The position numbers and the translations under genes are program-made. Shown here piece after piece: positions 1-18,500 of a stretch of DNA of 64,000 nt. The first letter of the stretch is position 1. Every line of letters begins with the position of its first letter. The notes under the pieces were generated by a model, which searched no databases, had not been told where the DNA came from, and worked only from the letters and a program-made list of their open reading frames with translations. Source of the DNA: Branchiostoma floridae (taxonomy: Eukaryota > Chordata > Leptocardii > Amphioxiformes > Branchiostomatidae); the NCBI RefSeq assembly GCF_000003815.2, contig NC_049982.1:23947380-24011379 (forward strand). Reading direction: 5' to 3'.

Positions 1-6194
<6,194 letters not shown>

Positions 6195-9100
6195 GAAAAG
6201 CCTCTGGAACTACAGGAAAAAAACTTTGGAGCACTTTGAACAAAGAGACAGTCCAAGCCCCTCTTGCTCCTACTGCAGCCAAAGCAAGCTTCTAGCTAAC
6301 TCAATCAACCAATGACTACTGATTAACCAAAGCTAGTTAATACTAGTTGTTGCCATTTTTTCTGTGATTGTGTTTTGTGCGTTTGTGCTCGTGACCAGTG
6401 CTATAAGCCGAGTTGAGAACTCTTTACCCGAAGCTGTGGTGAAAATTTCCTTTTGTTTTATGTCTTAAGTCGTGGACTCCTTACCCCACATGCTACCTCA
6501 CAGTATAACAGACAGCCTGCCTTATTTTGCTCAGGGTGCTTTTGTTGCCCCCCTCCCCCATCATGCTGTACATTGGCACAGTCAATCTCCCATATATGAG
6601 ACACTTCCAACAACCTCACGTTTTGTATAGTGTATAGAGAGCTGTGCATAGCCCAAAGCCAATTGGAAAAACAGGGTTGTTTTCTAACATAGGTTCAGAC
6701 AGTACAGTACTGATAAGAAAGGAAGGTTGTTCTCATTTTGTACGTCGTAGACACGAGGGTTGGTGGGATGGAGTATTGAGCCACAGAAACGTTACCATTC
6801 CCTCTGACACCACTCCAGACAGTCATTAACAACATTGACACTGTCACGTCCAAACATCTACTGTCAAATTTCTATCAGCTATGTAGTAACCCTAAATTTC
6901 TTGTGTGTAAAAAAAAATCTTCTTGAAAACCAGAGCTGTCTGATTTAGGAATTTCATAACAAATATGCAAACTGTCTGAAATGAGTAGGATGCCATTCAT
7001 AGAATTTCTATCTGAAATGAAAATTCCACAGCCCTTAAATGGAAGAAATCTAAGCACCTACTGTCATAACTTATTGTCAAAACAGATTTTTTTTAAATCT
7101 CTGGTTCTAATAGCAGTTGCTTAACTTTTCTGTTAAAATTTTCTCAAACCTTGGGATTTTTCTGTTTCTTTTTTAAAATGGTTTATACATGTGGTCACTG
7201 ATTTTGTCTGTGAATGAAATGGTGGATTTTCAGACCAGAAAGTTAATACCGAATGGTTCAAAATGGTTCAAATTATCACGATGGTTTAGTTTCCAAACAG
7301 GTGTAAGTAGACGTTTGCGTGACCCGTCCGATAACTGATGCAGCCATCCCTCTGTAATGTATTGTTATTGCCTAACTCTACCTGGACATATATATTGCAA
7401 CTGCCTTGCCGACAAAGAAGACACACAAAAAAACCAAAGACTATAACTCCGCTTTTGTTGCCTTTCTTACTCGTGTACACAAACGAAGAAGTACTCTGAA
7501 ACCTTGTCAGTCCTTATGACAGAGCCAATATCTTACCTCAACATAGCAAACAGTCTCCTATACCCAGTAACAACAATACTACTGGTACATACAGGGATGC
7601 CAACTGTGGGGTTTCAAAGAATGTAGTAATGATTGTTTAAGGGGATGAAGTTGAGTGAACTCCACAGAGGGCAGCCTTGTAACATATTACATCGTGGCAT
7701 GGAAGATCACTTTCAAGAGATCCAGAACATCACAAAACTACTGTCAAAGTAGTACTTTCTTATTTCTCGAGAAAGAAGAAGGCGTCTTTTGAAATTGTAT
7801 GATTTTTTTATGAATAGCATGTAAACTCTGAGGAAATTTTTGGTCCAAATGTGCATTAATTCTGTCTTTCTCCCACCCCATGTCATAAATGTCACAAAAG
7901 GATTTCTTGACAGTATTCTTCATGCAGGCAAACAACATGCGATCCTAATAGGCTAATGAACCCACTGTCACTTCTGTCAAAAATTACTGACAAAAATTAC
8001 TGCTGCAAATTTCTGAACTATAATACAATGTACAACATGTCTAGAAGGATTCATGAATTAGTACACAAAACTGCATAGAACAATTTTTTCCTTCTATTTC
8101 TTCTTGCTATGTGAATCTTACACATACAATACAGCAACAGTCATTTTTATTTTTGTTCAAGTCGTAGCCATGTGATTGTGGTCCCTACTGTACCAAGCTT
8201 TCTTTTACAAATCCCTGTGACTGAAAACTTCAGAGTACTGTAATAGAAAAGAGCTCCTGATAGAAGGACCATGTTTCCCAGGCTACTTGTATATGCAAAT
8301 GAGTGAAAAAAGCCAGGGCAGCTTGTCTCCATGTTTCTATGGCAACAAAGGGCCTTGATTGACACCTGCCTATCAAAGCTGTCTCTGTCCATCCCTTTGC
8401 CCTCTCTATATGAAATACCAAATATTTTGAAAGAGATTATATGTTGCATGTGAAAAACCAATCTTGTCTGGGCACCTACTTCTAGTTGTGACTACGTATT
8501 TGTGTCGTCTTTGAATGTGACATAAAATAGCGTTGGTGAAGTCTGTCTCAAAGCGGACCACAGATCTGGTATTTTTTAGACGTCTTCTTTTTGTGAAGAC
8601 CTACGTCTTGTAAATAGACTGCAAGAATTTGAAAGAAACTGTCGTGATTCTAAAAAAAGATGGCTCAGAACGACAGCTTTAATGGACAGCTGTTGTATAA
8701 AGGCGACTGTACAGAGAACTTGTGTGAAACTGCCGTTATATGCAGTTGTAAAACCAACATAGCAGCAACCCTTGTTCTTGTCTCTACTTGTATGTTGTGT
8801 GGCCGACATGTGGCCTGTGTGTTACCTTACCTTGTTTGATAGATGATAAATAAACACATGCCAAAGGTTTATTACAAAACTTCCTATGACGAGACAAAAA
8901 GGGGGCAACTTGGATGGACCATTGCAGTCTTTGTGTAGAGAAATATCGATAGATAAAGTCAAATTATTGTAGTTATAACTGTGTAGAGTGCTGACCTCAC
9001 TAGAACTCTGCGTTGAGAATAGTGTACTCCAGAGAGATACCTTGAGCATAGCTTTGGGCTAACATGATATGGCCAGGCCTGGTTTCTAATGCTGGCTGTG

Positions 9101-10897
9101 TAAGTACGAAGCTGTACATGTACCTGCTGTTCATCAGGCTGTTCCACCCTGTAAATACTCATGCTGTGTCATCATGACGGTCTTGCTGTGCTCTTGCCAG
9201 TTAATTAAATTTGCAGAGACCATGTCTTGCCGAAAGTGAATTTTTCAGCTATGCTGGCTCTTCCACTGTTTCAAAAAACAAAGATGGAAAATTTTGGTAT
9301 ATTTCTTTGTTTGTTGTTGTTGTTCTATAGAAAGGTTGTAAGACTGGCTTTATAATGAATTGTACTACAAGAAGGAATTGACCGGAGTGTGATAAAGCCT
9401 ATAAACCCAGTGGTTTCCATGATTATAGTCTTGTTTTTTCGTCTGTATTGTGCGCCGTCCTCTAAACAAGAAAAGCCATATTTCTGCACATGCAGCCAAC
9501 TCCAGCTCAGGGAAAAACGAAGACGATTCACATAAAACATGCCTCCATGGAATTTCTCAAACTTTTAAAGCGACAATCTAACACTTATTGACCACACGAG
9601 AACAAAAAAACAAAATAGCCTGGATTTTAGTTTTGTAAGAACCATTTTGCAGTAGCATAGCTCCAAACTGAAGTTATTTGTTGCTATTATATTGTTGTTT
9701 TTAAACATCGCTAACATTGTGGGACAGCCTGGTCTATGTTTTTGCTCCTTCTCGGCTGCTTTCTTAGGTCTAATTGATGTGAAGCTGGCTTGTATTGGTC
9801 ATGTTTGAACCCAAGACTGAATCTTGGAATGATAGTTGTATTACTGATGTGGAAGATTGTAACATTTTAAGTAATGGCATTTCTTGAGGAAAATGCTCTT
9901 AAGGTTTATGTCCTGACTTGTCCAGAACTGCTTAAGGGACATTTTAAAATTTTTTTCTCCAAGTGAATTTTGGAAGGAAAAAGCACCAAAAGTTGTATTG
10001 AGTAGAAATATTATACTATAGATTTGGGGATTATGAGACTGTTGTCATCTTTTACAGTATGAAAGAAAGAAATACATTTATTCTCCCATAGGCAAAGACT
10101 GTTCCGAATGTTGTGCTGTCCCCATGTAATGCAGTTCAGCTAGGCAGGCTGGATTCACGTAAAAGTCCACTTTTCTGTTCTCGCGAAATCTTACATTTCA
10201 TTCATCTCATGCCCTTGTACAGATGACGGTCAAACGCAATGGCGCAACAGCAAGACGACAAAAAAATGAACTCCGAAGACTTGATCTTCTTGCTATTTTC
10301 TTTAAAGGAAAACGACTACCAAGTGGTCACTTTTTGAATGTTCTTTCCGTAGCCAGTAGTACAAAAACCTTGTAGATGATATGTTGAAGACGTCTCAGTC
10401 AGTGTTAAAGTTTGACTTGTAGAGTTTAAGAAGTAGCCAGTGAAAAAAGAACACCTGTAACATTCCCTTGGATAGGACAGTGAATGAGTCCGTGTATTTG
10501 CTTATCCGTGTGCTAGCTGTATAGTCTTGACCAGTGAACATTGTGTAAGTATATGGTTCTACCAGGCATACCTTGCCGTGCCTGGCGATGGTAAAGCCAT
10601 CGTTAAAAATACTACTGTCTCCTCTTATAGCCGGGACCAGCAAGGCCCCTACTCCGTCATTGTAACTCTGTGGATAGTAGATTGATTGAAGAAACTATAG
10701 CTCCAAGTTTTGTGCTAGTTTTTCCCAGCCTTTGGTTCACCTGAGCATCTCGATGTGTGAAAAAGCAGGAGTCTTCTCCATGTGAAGGGTCTGTCGGTGT
10801 TTTTACTGTGCTGTGCTTGGTGCAGTTTGTGTCAAGCATCATTTACAGTTGAATAATGCATTATTAATAAAGTATATTCCTTTATTCTGTTAATAAA
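6195..10897 (+). other. Probable long 3' UTR or downstream region of FIGNL1
   Basis: No convincing exon was seen on either strand. The stretch is AT-rich and has only short random frames. AATAAA signals occur at 8849-8854, 10866-10871 and 10892-10897, so the transcript could end anywhere from about 1 to 4.7 kb after the stop. Assignment as UTR rests on the absence of other genes and on these signals; no transcript evidence is available. Confidence 0.4.
10866..10897 (+). terminator. Candidate polyadenylation signals after FIGNL1
   Basis: Two AATAAA hexamers (10866-10871 and 10892-10897) lie within 32 bases, with GT-rich sequence after them (about 10925-10965). This is a plausible distal cleavage site for FIGNL1; the hexamer at 8849 is an alternative. 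Confidence 0.35.
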
Positions 10898-11001
10898 AAA
10901 AGTTTTATAGCAAGAAAGGAGCACGGTGTGATCTTGTGTTTTAATGGGTGAATGTTGTTGATTGTACTATGCATGATTTGGTATACATGTATATCGCAGA
11001 C

Positions 11002-11104
11002 TGGTATCCAACCCTATTATACATGTAGCTGTCAAGTCATGTTTGTCCACTAAGAATTCCTGTTTGCAAGGAGAACTCAGCAGCTATAGTAGGGTTGGAT
11101 ACCA
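11002..11104. mobile_element. Short MITE with terminal inverted repeats
   Basis: The ends TGGTATCCAACCCTA and TAGGGTTGGATACCA are exact inverted complements 103 bases apart, enclosing AT-rich non-coding DNA. The size and structure fit a miniature inverted-repeat transposable element. No coding capacity. Confidence 0.65.
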
Positions 11105-11141
11105 AGCTAGAATACAGTGTTTAGGTCACTAAACAGTTATG

Positions 11142-11321
11142 GTCACATTTCCAAACCGTGGCCCAGTCGGGCTGCATTCAGGAACGGAAAGTATGATCAT
11201 ACAAAAGACAACAGAATGTTTTAAAAATTAGTCATCACTATAATTAGTGTAATATTATGTTCCTTGAAAAAAAATTCGTCTCTGCAAACATCCCAACCTG
11301 GCTCCAATTCGGAAATGTGAC
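11142..11321. mobile_element. MITE with CATTTCCAAAC-type inverted ends
   Basis: Left end GTCACATTTCCAAACCGTGG is mirrored by CCAATTCGGAAATGTGAC at the right end. The same terminal family (CATTTCCAAACTGGGGCCC) bounds the larger palindromic element at 57791-58190. Non-coding, in the FIGNL1-METTL27 spacer. Confidence 0.6.
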
Positions 11322-12259
11322 TGGAAGAAAAGGAAAATCATTTAGTATAAGTTAACACGCTGGAAAGGCATAATGTACAAGCAAGCTCATGATAATTCCC
11401 TCCTCATCAATAAACCCCTTAAGAAAAGGACAGCTCTGAAATTTTTGTTAGAATTTTGGACCTAGACGAAACATACAAAAAGTCATATTGATTTATAGTT
11501 TATTCTTCCATGTCAAGTTCTTATGTACTGTACAATATTGTGTAAACCATGTACTAAATTCAGTATGCCAAAATATTACAAAGGTTTTAGCCTAGTTGCT
11601 TTCAATATCATGCATGACATGGGCCCATAATGTACTTTTTACTGAAATGAGTACAAAATGTTAGAAGTGATTATCGAAAATTCTCCCTAGCTAGATTTCA
11701 TAAACGCCCAAGGTAGATTTCATATCATAGTGGTTAGCCCAGTAATGAAGATACAACAGTTCATATTTCATAGTGTTGTGTGTAGCACATCCCAAACCTG
11801 CTAGGAGGCTCTTTTTAGTACTGACAACCCAGTGAGTGAGGCCAAGGGCAATACTGACCTGAAGTAACCTGTCCTGTGGTTTGACTCTGAGCCTCTTTGG
11901 CGTACGGCACAGTCGGAGTTGGGGCCAGGAAAAGGTAGGCTCAACTAGAATAGCTTTAGATTGTTGTAGTGTGTTTGCGGCTATTTTTGGAAGGTCATGT
12001 ACTAGACAGATGTCGATACGGAAAGGCTTTGGTCATCCCTCTCACTAACACTATAAACAGCTGACTATTTGGCAGGAACGATCTTCAAACAGATGGAAAG
12101 TCCGAATTGTTTCTTTATAATACTCGTGTTTTTTTCCCATCATTTGTAACGTTACTTGGGTGCGTATTTATGTCTACAGGAGACGAAAATTGGATATGGA
12201 AAAAGGGACCAATCAGGTAAAGAAAGGGACGTACAAATGACGGGAAAACTGGCTTAAAA

Positions 12260-12514
12260 CATCTGCTTGAAGATTGACCTAATTTCTCCTACTGCCCAGT
12301 TGACCAAGATCATATATGTCAGATCGGATAACCTCCAAGCAAATCCACGGTGGCATAATATAGTATCAAACCCACCGTAGGTGCCCGTTTGACTCCCTTT
12401 GGCCGACTATACAATGTACTCCTTGGCCAGCTTTGATACTATATTATGGCACCGTAGGATCTGCTTGGAGATTAAGATCAGATAGAATTAGTTCCTAGTC
12501 TCTTCAAGCAGATG
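12260..12514. mobile_element. Nested pair of inverted-repeat MITEs
   Basis: The outer arms (CATCTGCTTGAAGA near 12260 and TCTTCAAGCAGATG ending at 12514) enclose a second element at 12332-12470. Its arms of nearly 40 bases share CAAGC, a TTTGATACTATATTATG core and its complement. Both carry variants of the CTCCAAGCAGA terminus that recurs through the window, so one family member appears to have inserted into another. Confidence 0.6.
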
Positions 12515-12744
12515 CAAGTTAGGGACTGAGCATTTTCTGTATTTAGGTACAGGAGGGAAATAAGAAAAATTAAGGAAACTTTCCCCAACAAGCGAAATGC
12601 TACATCAGCTTGGAGGTGATATCTCTAAACAACTTGCTCATGATCTCACATCAGCTATACAATAATACATCTGGTGTATCATTTGCAGCCAATAGGTAAT
12701 TTACCTTTATCCACGGAGTAACCAAGTACTTAAAGTATTGTTTG

Positions 12745-12826
12745 TACACCCAATAGTGTCTGTACCCCCCATAGTGTCTGTACCCCCAGTAGTGTCCGTA
12801 CCCCCAGTAGTATTCGTACCCCAAAT
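12745..12826. repeat. 18-bp minisatellite, about five units
   Basis: The unit is close to GTACCCCCAGTAGTGTCT and is repeated with one or two changes per copy. Because 18 is divisible by three, the minus strand reads as a hexapeptide repeat (GVQTLL-like), which is a by-product. It lies about 150 bases upstream of the METTL27-like start. Confidence 0.85.
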
Positions 12827-12981
12827 TGTTTATCTTCCCAGCAGAAAGAGGTAGAATTGCAATAATTGTTGGTATCCGATGTTGTGTTCCCACATGCAAG
12901 TATGCAAACATCAACCACACTGATTAGCTGTATTCCTTGATGCCGCCCGTCCACACAGTTGGAGTTACTGTACCTGTGACC

Positions 12982-15572
12982 ATGACGGACACACCCGAGG
13001 ACGTTCACCACAGACTGTGGCATGTTTTAACCCCTGGTATCCCGAGGGAACAGTCACAGGAGCTGTACCGTACTTGGGCCCCCCTGTATGAACAGGTATG
13101 TAGGAACGACTGTAATGTGGAGTGACATTTTGTACTAACAAAAGACATGCATATTAGTAAATAAAAACCCCAATTTGTCTTGTAGAGAGGTTAAGGAGGC
13201 TAATTTAAGTGTACTACCATTGAACTAGCCCTCTGCTGTAGTATAGTGATTGCACAGCTGTGTGGCCCAAGGACATGAAGATGGGCACCACCCTATACAC
13301 CATATGAAGGGCTTTCACTTGCAATGTTTTTAACTCTCACTCTAGGACATGAAGACATCACAGTACAACGGACCCCGTCAGGTAGCCCAGACATTAGTGA
13401 AGGCTCTGGGGAGCAGAAGTGATGCTCACATTCTGGACGTAGCTGCGGGGACGGGGTTCGTTGGAGAGGAGGTCTCACACTGGACTTGTCTGTTTTATTG
13501 CAAAAATGATAAATTAAAGCCCATTAAATTGCATTAATATTCTTAAAAGAAATGGCAATGGTGCATGGACTTCTACCATTAGTTGCACCTATGTACATTG
13601 TATAAGACTTGTGAGTACCTTCTATTGATAAAAGATGTCCCACTGAATTACATGTATTATCATCATGATGGTATTTTAATGTGTACCAGACTTTGTTCAT
13701 AAAACACCTACTTTGTACTAGTATGTTACTATTAGTCATCGTGCACATGTTTGATGTAATCTTAATCTCCAATTTGCCATTTCTATATTGAAACTTTTTA
13801 TCTGACCAAGGACGTTATATGAATATAACGTCCTTGATCTGACTGTATATAACTAAGATCATGAGCTTAAGGGGTCAGTTTGCTCATATTATTGCATCAC
13901 AGGGTGTGTGTGTGTCTGTATCACTGCAGTTACTGTATGTTCTGCCAGGGGGGTGGGAGCATATACCAGTTTCTACACGTTCACGCCAAGGGGGCTAACT
14001 CTCTGAGGGGGTGAGTCTGCTATCTCTGATTGCCTTTCTTGTTCAGCTCCAGAAGCTGGGCTTCAGTAATCTGGACGCCCTGGATGCCAGCCAGGAGATG
14101 CTGGACATCGCCCAGACCAAACATGTGTACAACAACTTCATCCTGGACTTCCTGGGGACTAACAGGTTAAACATAGAGGATGGTAAGCTGATAGTGGCTC
14201 ACTTGTTTACCAATTTTTATCAGGTTCATGTAGGATTTACAAGATTATGGTATACTGACAGAGGATGGCCGGAAGATAGTGCATTATGCATATTGCTTAA
14301 GGTAGTTAATAGGGTTTAAACTTCAACCTGCAAAGGTAGCACTTTGGCACCAAGTTTGTGTTGACAAATTTGTTTGTATTGCAAACTCAGTTAACCACAC
14401 ACCGGATGATGATGTCACATCCACACAGATTTATTTACGGACAAAGACCCCTACTCTTTTCGATAAGTGTGGTGGGTTCTTTAACATGCTCTCCTCAAAC
14501 ATGGAATTTCTGATATCCTTTCCGAGGGATAGCCCTGATATGACCAAAGCTTAGGCCGGTACTCATTTACAACCAGAGTGAAGTGAGGAAATTCATGTCA
14601 TGGAAGCCGGCAGGGCCTCTGGACTTTGAACCCTACCATCACACGGCATAGTGCCAATTGGTTAGGGAATATGGCAATAGAAAGAAGGTTAAGTACTGGT
14701 ATCTAAACCATACCATTCATTACTTCTCCCCAATGTAGTGAAGTGTTGTTTTTTGCCTGTTCATTTGTCTGTTTATCTTGTGACTTCTACAATGTGTGAT
14801 GCTATCTGTAATAAAAGACTGACTTATTTGCATTGAAGAAAAAAACGGATTAATGTTAACGTTATACCTTTTGTGAAATTACAGACACGTATGATGCGAC
14901 CACCTGTTGCGGGGCGTTCTGTGAAGGTCATGTGAAGTGTGACTGTCTGGAGGAGCTCATCAGAGTGGTCAAACCAGGTAAGACCACCTTCTCTCTCCCC
15001 ATGGCCTGTCAAGCTGGGCCCATTCTTAAAGGCTCATTACTAATGTCCACTTCAGAAGCTGAACATCTGTGCTAGACTTAAGATCTAACTTTTACATAAT
15101 GCATGTATCTTTTGCGTGTGTCTTTGTTGTGATCTGTACATGTGTATCTAGTGCAATAGAAAATTGTACAATAAAGGATTTTGATTTTGTGCTAAGTTTT
15201 TAGTAGAAATATAGTCTTTTGGTAATAATGGGTTCCACAGTTGCTGACATCTGGGAGGCATTTACTTGAGCTGTACTGCTGTGGAAGCTGTCTCTAAAAG
15301 TGGTGAATTCCATGACCATATATTATATCTATTATCAATCCACAATTCCTGTATGTACCTTAAATCAGGCTATTCCTATTTACCCCCCAGGTGGTTTTGT
15401 GTGTGTCGGGATCAGGAAGTTCTTCCTGGAGACAGTGGAGGAGTATCACAAGCTGGAGCCACTCATGGCAGACCTGCAGCGCAGGGGATTGTGGGAACCC
15501 GTGTCACGTCACGTCACACAGGACTACTGCGAAGGCTACGACGGAGTCGTCTTTCTTTTTAAAGTCAAGTGA
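12982..15572 (+). CDS. METTL27: METTL27 (WBSCR27)-like SAM-dependent methyltransferase
   Basis: Class I methyltransferase resembling the protein encoded in the human Williams-Beuren region; its substrate is not known to me. Five exons in phase: 12982-13095, 13346-13471, 14047-14182, 14885-14977, 15391-15572 (TGA), 216 residues. An in-frame upstream ATG at 12940 would add 14. The N-terminal helix (YRTWAPLYEQD) precedes motif I, ILDVAAGTGFVGEE (SAM-binding glycine loop), then LDALDASQEMLDIA (motif II acidic end, ribose contact), a TYDATTCCGAF strand, and VKPGGFVCVG (motif III/IV hairpin). Length and motif order match the human protein, about 245 residues. All exon joints use GT-AG. The ATG at 12982 was preferred because the protein then begins shortly before the first conserved helix. 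Confidence 0.88.
13807..13837. repeat. Perfect hairpin in METTL27 intron 2
   Basis: CAAGGACGTTATAT and ATATAACGTCCTTG form a 14-bp perfect stem around a very short loop. It could be a MITE core or a local palindrome; no other signal surrounds it. Confidence 0.7.
14390..14660. repeat. Dispersed SINE/LINE-derived repeat fragment
   Basis: Lies in METTL27 intron 3. It contains a GGTACTCATTTACAACC...GAAGTGAGG block and a TTTGAACCCTACCA box-B-like stretch. I recall such blocks from repetitive elements common in amphioxus and other marine animals. Related fragments occur near 50.1-50.3 kb and 59.4-59.8 kb. Confidence 0.4.
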
Positions 15573-18500
15573 TTGAGGATTAGACTGCAGTAATGTAGTA
15601 CATGATAGGATTTTTTGTCGCATATTAAACGTAACGGTCATCAACAATTAAAGGAACATGCTGTACATCAACTTTTCTGTCACAATATAGCTGATCATGA
15701 CTTTTGCACAACACTAGTCCAAGACTAGTGAATAGAATGTACCAAATGACTGTCCTACTATGGTTTTTGATGTAACATTATTGCAATACATGTATTTCTA
15801 ATTTATGACATCCCACAAAGCACATAACTAAAGCGCATACTAGTAGCTATTAAGCATAAAGTTTTGTGAATGTTAAAATTCATTGTGGTGAAAATCAAAA
15901 GCGTTAGATGAGAGAGAAAGGCAATTGAGCTGTCATGTGCGCGGGTGAAAGTGAGCTACCCAGGTTTTTCCATTCTCCTATGTAGAGGGACCACAGTCGT
16001 GTCGAAACTCCTAGTCTGAGTTAGCTAGCCGTTGGGGACCGTGCGTAGGAGGATGCGTTTTTCAGCTGAAGTAGAGTCCATTCCAAGACACCACACCGGT
16101 TTTTCAACGGTATTTGTAATATTTTTTAACTGTCATGAAATTATTAATTGTTATGAACATACAGTAACTGTTATACTCGACAAAGTGCGCATTTTGGATA
16201 CGGCGCGGGACAACTTTGTGGGGTGTGTGAAGGAGGCAATTTACATCAGGGTCCATGAACCCCCTCTGATCCTTGATGGTGGTAGATTCCGTCTTCCCGC
16301 CAAGCTGTTTTACTCCTGACGTCATCATAACACCTGCGCGTTCCAGAAAGTAAGTGCAGTAAATCAGACAAGACATCTGATGAAGGTCGGCGGCATTGAC
16401 TAAAAATCCGGTGTACCGGTGTTCTTATTGGACCGGTCCGGAAAAATTCGGTGGACCGCGGCCGAATATATTGAACCTATTAGAAAATAAACAGATTATA
16501 TGATCAGAATTCACACGTTTGGGGGCTTACCGGTCGAAGAAAATGACAAGAGTGAACCAGACTAGAACTTATAGTCATTTCTACAAAGTTTTACAGTCAA
16601 TCGTACAGAGACAGGATTGCCTTGCAGGATTTAAGAATGCCAGTGGGAGTCAAATACTCCACAACATACGTAATGTGGTACGTTCATATACTGAATCAGG
16701 TCCAGACCTGGACCTGATCCTCCGGACCTGGACCTGAATTTTCTGTACCGATACCCCTAATGGTGAGTAACGTTATATCCTAATGTGTTGGAACAAGTCT
16801 CAAATTGTACCACTTGGTACGACAATGTTGTCCAAGATCTTTGTTTGTGGTGCCTGACATACACAACAGAACTGTAATACGAAAATACATTTTACGGATG
16901 TGACAATGTCTTACTCTTAGTTTTATCAAGGAGGCTAAAAATCACAGGCCTTTGTTTTTTAACCTCCTTGGTTTTATTGACTTTAATTGCTTGGCTACGC
17001 CAGTCAAGTGTTCCAAAATATATTTTGAAAAGTCGGGAGTGGCTGGACATCGTAGAAATGTGTTGGCGGTTTAGAGGGAGTCGTACAGCGGTCGCGAATC
17101 GTTTTGGAGGATGTGCGCTGAGGATGCAATTTGCAGCCAAAAAGATCAAGGTAACAGTTGCTAAGGTGTCCGATATTTGATATATGAAAAGATAACACAG
17201 CATTCCAGACACATGGCGCTCTGGGTGTCGAGTATCTCTCTAACTGTTGTCCAAATATTCGAACTTTTCTGCTCTGGTTATTAGGAAAAGCACAGCTCTG
17301 TGTTGTTTCTTGTCAATCCTGATAAAGGTAACGTTACTCTTTTTGGTTATCTTTTAGGTTAACTACCGGTTTCGGTGTATTTCTATGCTCCTTTGTTGTC
17401 TATATTAAAGGAGGATCTCGTGCACTTGTCTGTTGATAAACATCCTGAACTTTGTGACGTGCATATCAGATGTTGTCACTGTCACTGTTAATTTCACTGA
17501 ATGTTCAAACCTGTTGCCGTCTGAACCTCATGTAGCCATCCCTAACCCCACCAAGAAAACAAAGTTTATGTTGTACTTTTGACCCGACTGTTGAGATACC
17601 TTGCGTGACAATTAACGTTACTGTCTCACCTGGCACGGGCATTTATTTTCGTACATATTTTTCAGCCCAGGTGAAGTCACGCACGAGCGTACCTGCTGAA
17701 CTTGGCCACTGAAAACATGGCTAGGGGCCAACTCAGTTTGTTTGGTGTCATGCCGAGCGCATGAGTCATGCATGCGCATTGTATTTTACATATACTCTAA
17801 AATAAACCTATAAAACCTGTGAGTAATAGATAAAAAGGATTATTACGTTTTTAAACATCTACTATTTGATAGTCCGTAGCGCAAACGTAACTAAGAAATA
17901 TTAATCAAGTGTTGGAATTGAATTGATGCGGATGTTATAGTCAGGTGTTGGTTCCGCGTATTTGATAGGAACATAGAGATACAGATGTGAACACTTAGTC
18001 ACATCGGTCAAAAACAATATTCTGTCGTCAGATGTTAAACTCCGTCACAGAGTAAAAACGGACCGGCATAGTTTGTTGGAGGAAGTTGGAGGACAGATAA
18101 AAATATACCACGTGACCATCGGTACCATCCACCATGCATATCGCACCTGCGTACCTGCCCACAAGTACTCTCAACCACCCGTTCCAAACGTCACTCTTCA
18201 TATTGTTTCTTTAAAAGTGAAAGCACGCAGGAGACAGAGAAACAAGACACTTCAAGACTTCCTTTGTTTCTGAGGCTGCATATCTTCTGTTGTTGGACTT
18301 GTTCGGGCAACGCAAGGTAAGGGCAGCCTCCACAAGGCTTCCTACGGGGATACGGATCGTACAATTCGGCAAAAATAGGAATGATTGGCGAGGAGAGTCA
18401 GTCCACGCTAAAGTTAACATTCCGTCTGCGTGGAAAGAAGAAAACTATGGTGGCCAAACTCCCCTGACAAAACATTCTCCCTATAGTCAGCGTAGTTAGT

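Noticed and set aside
8147-8461. 104-codon minus-strand frame after FIGNL1
   Set aside because: A random frame in AT-rich presumed UTR, with no homology recognised and no splice context.
16892-17212. 106-codon minus-strand frame in the METTL27-IRG spacer
   Set aside because: Open on both strands over the same stretch, with no recognisable domain or splice junctions.
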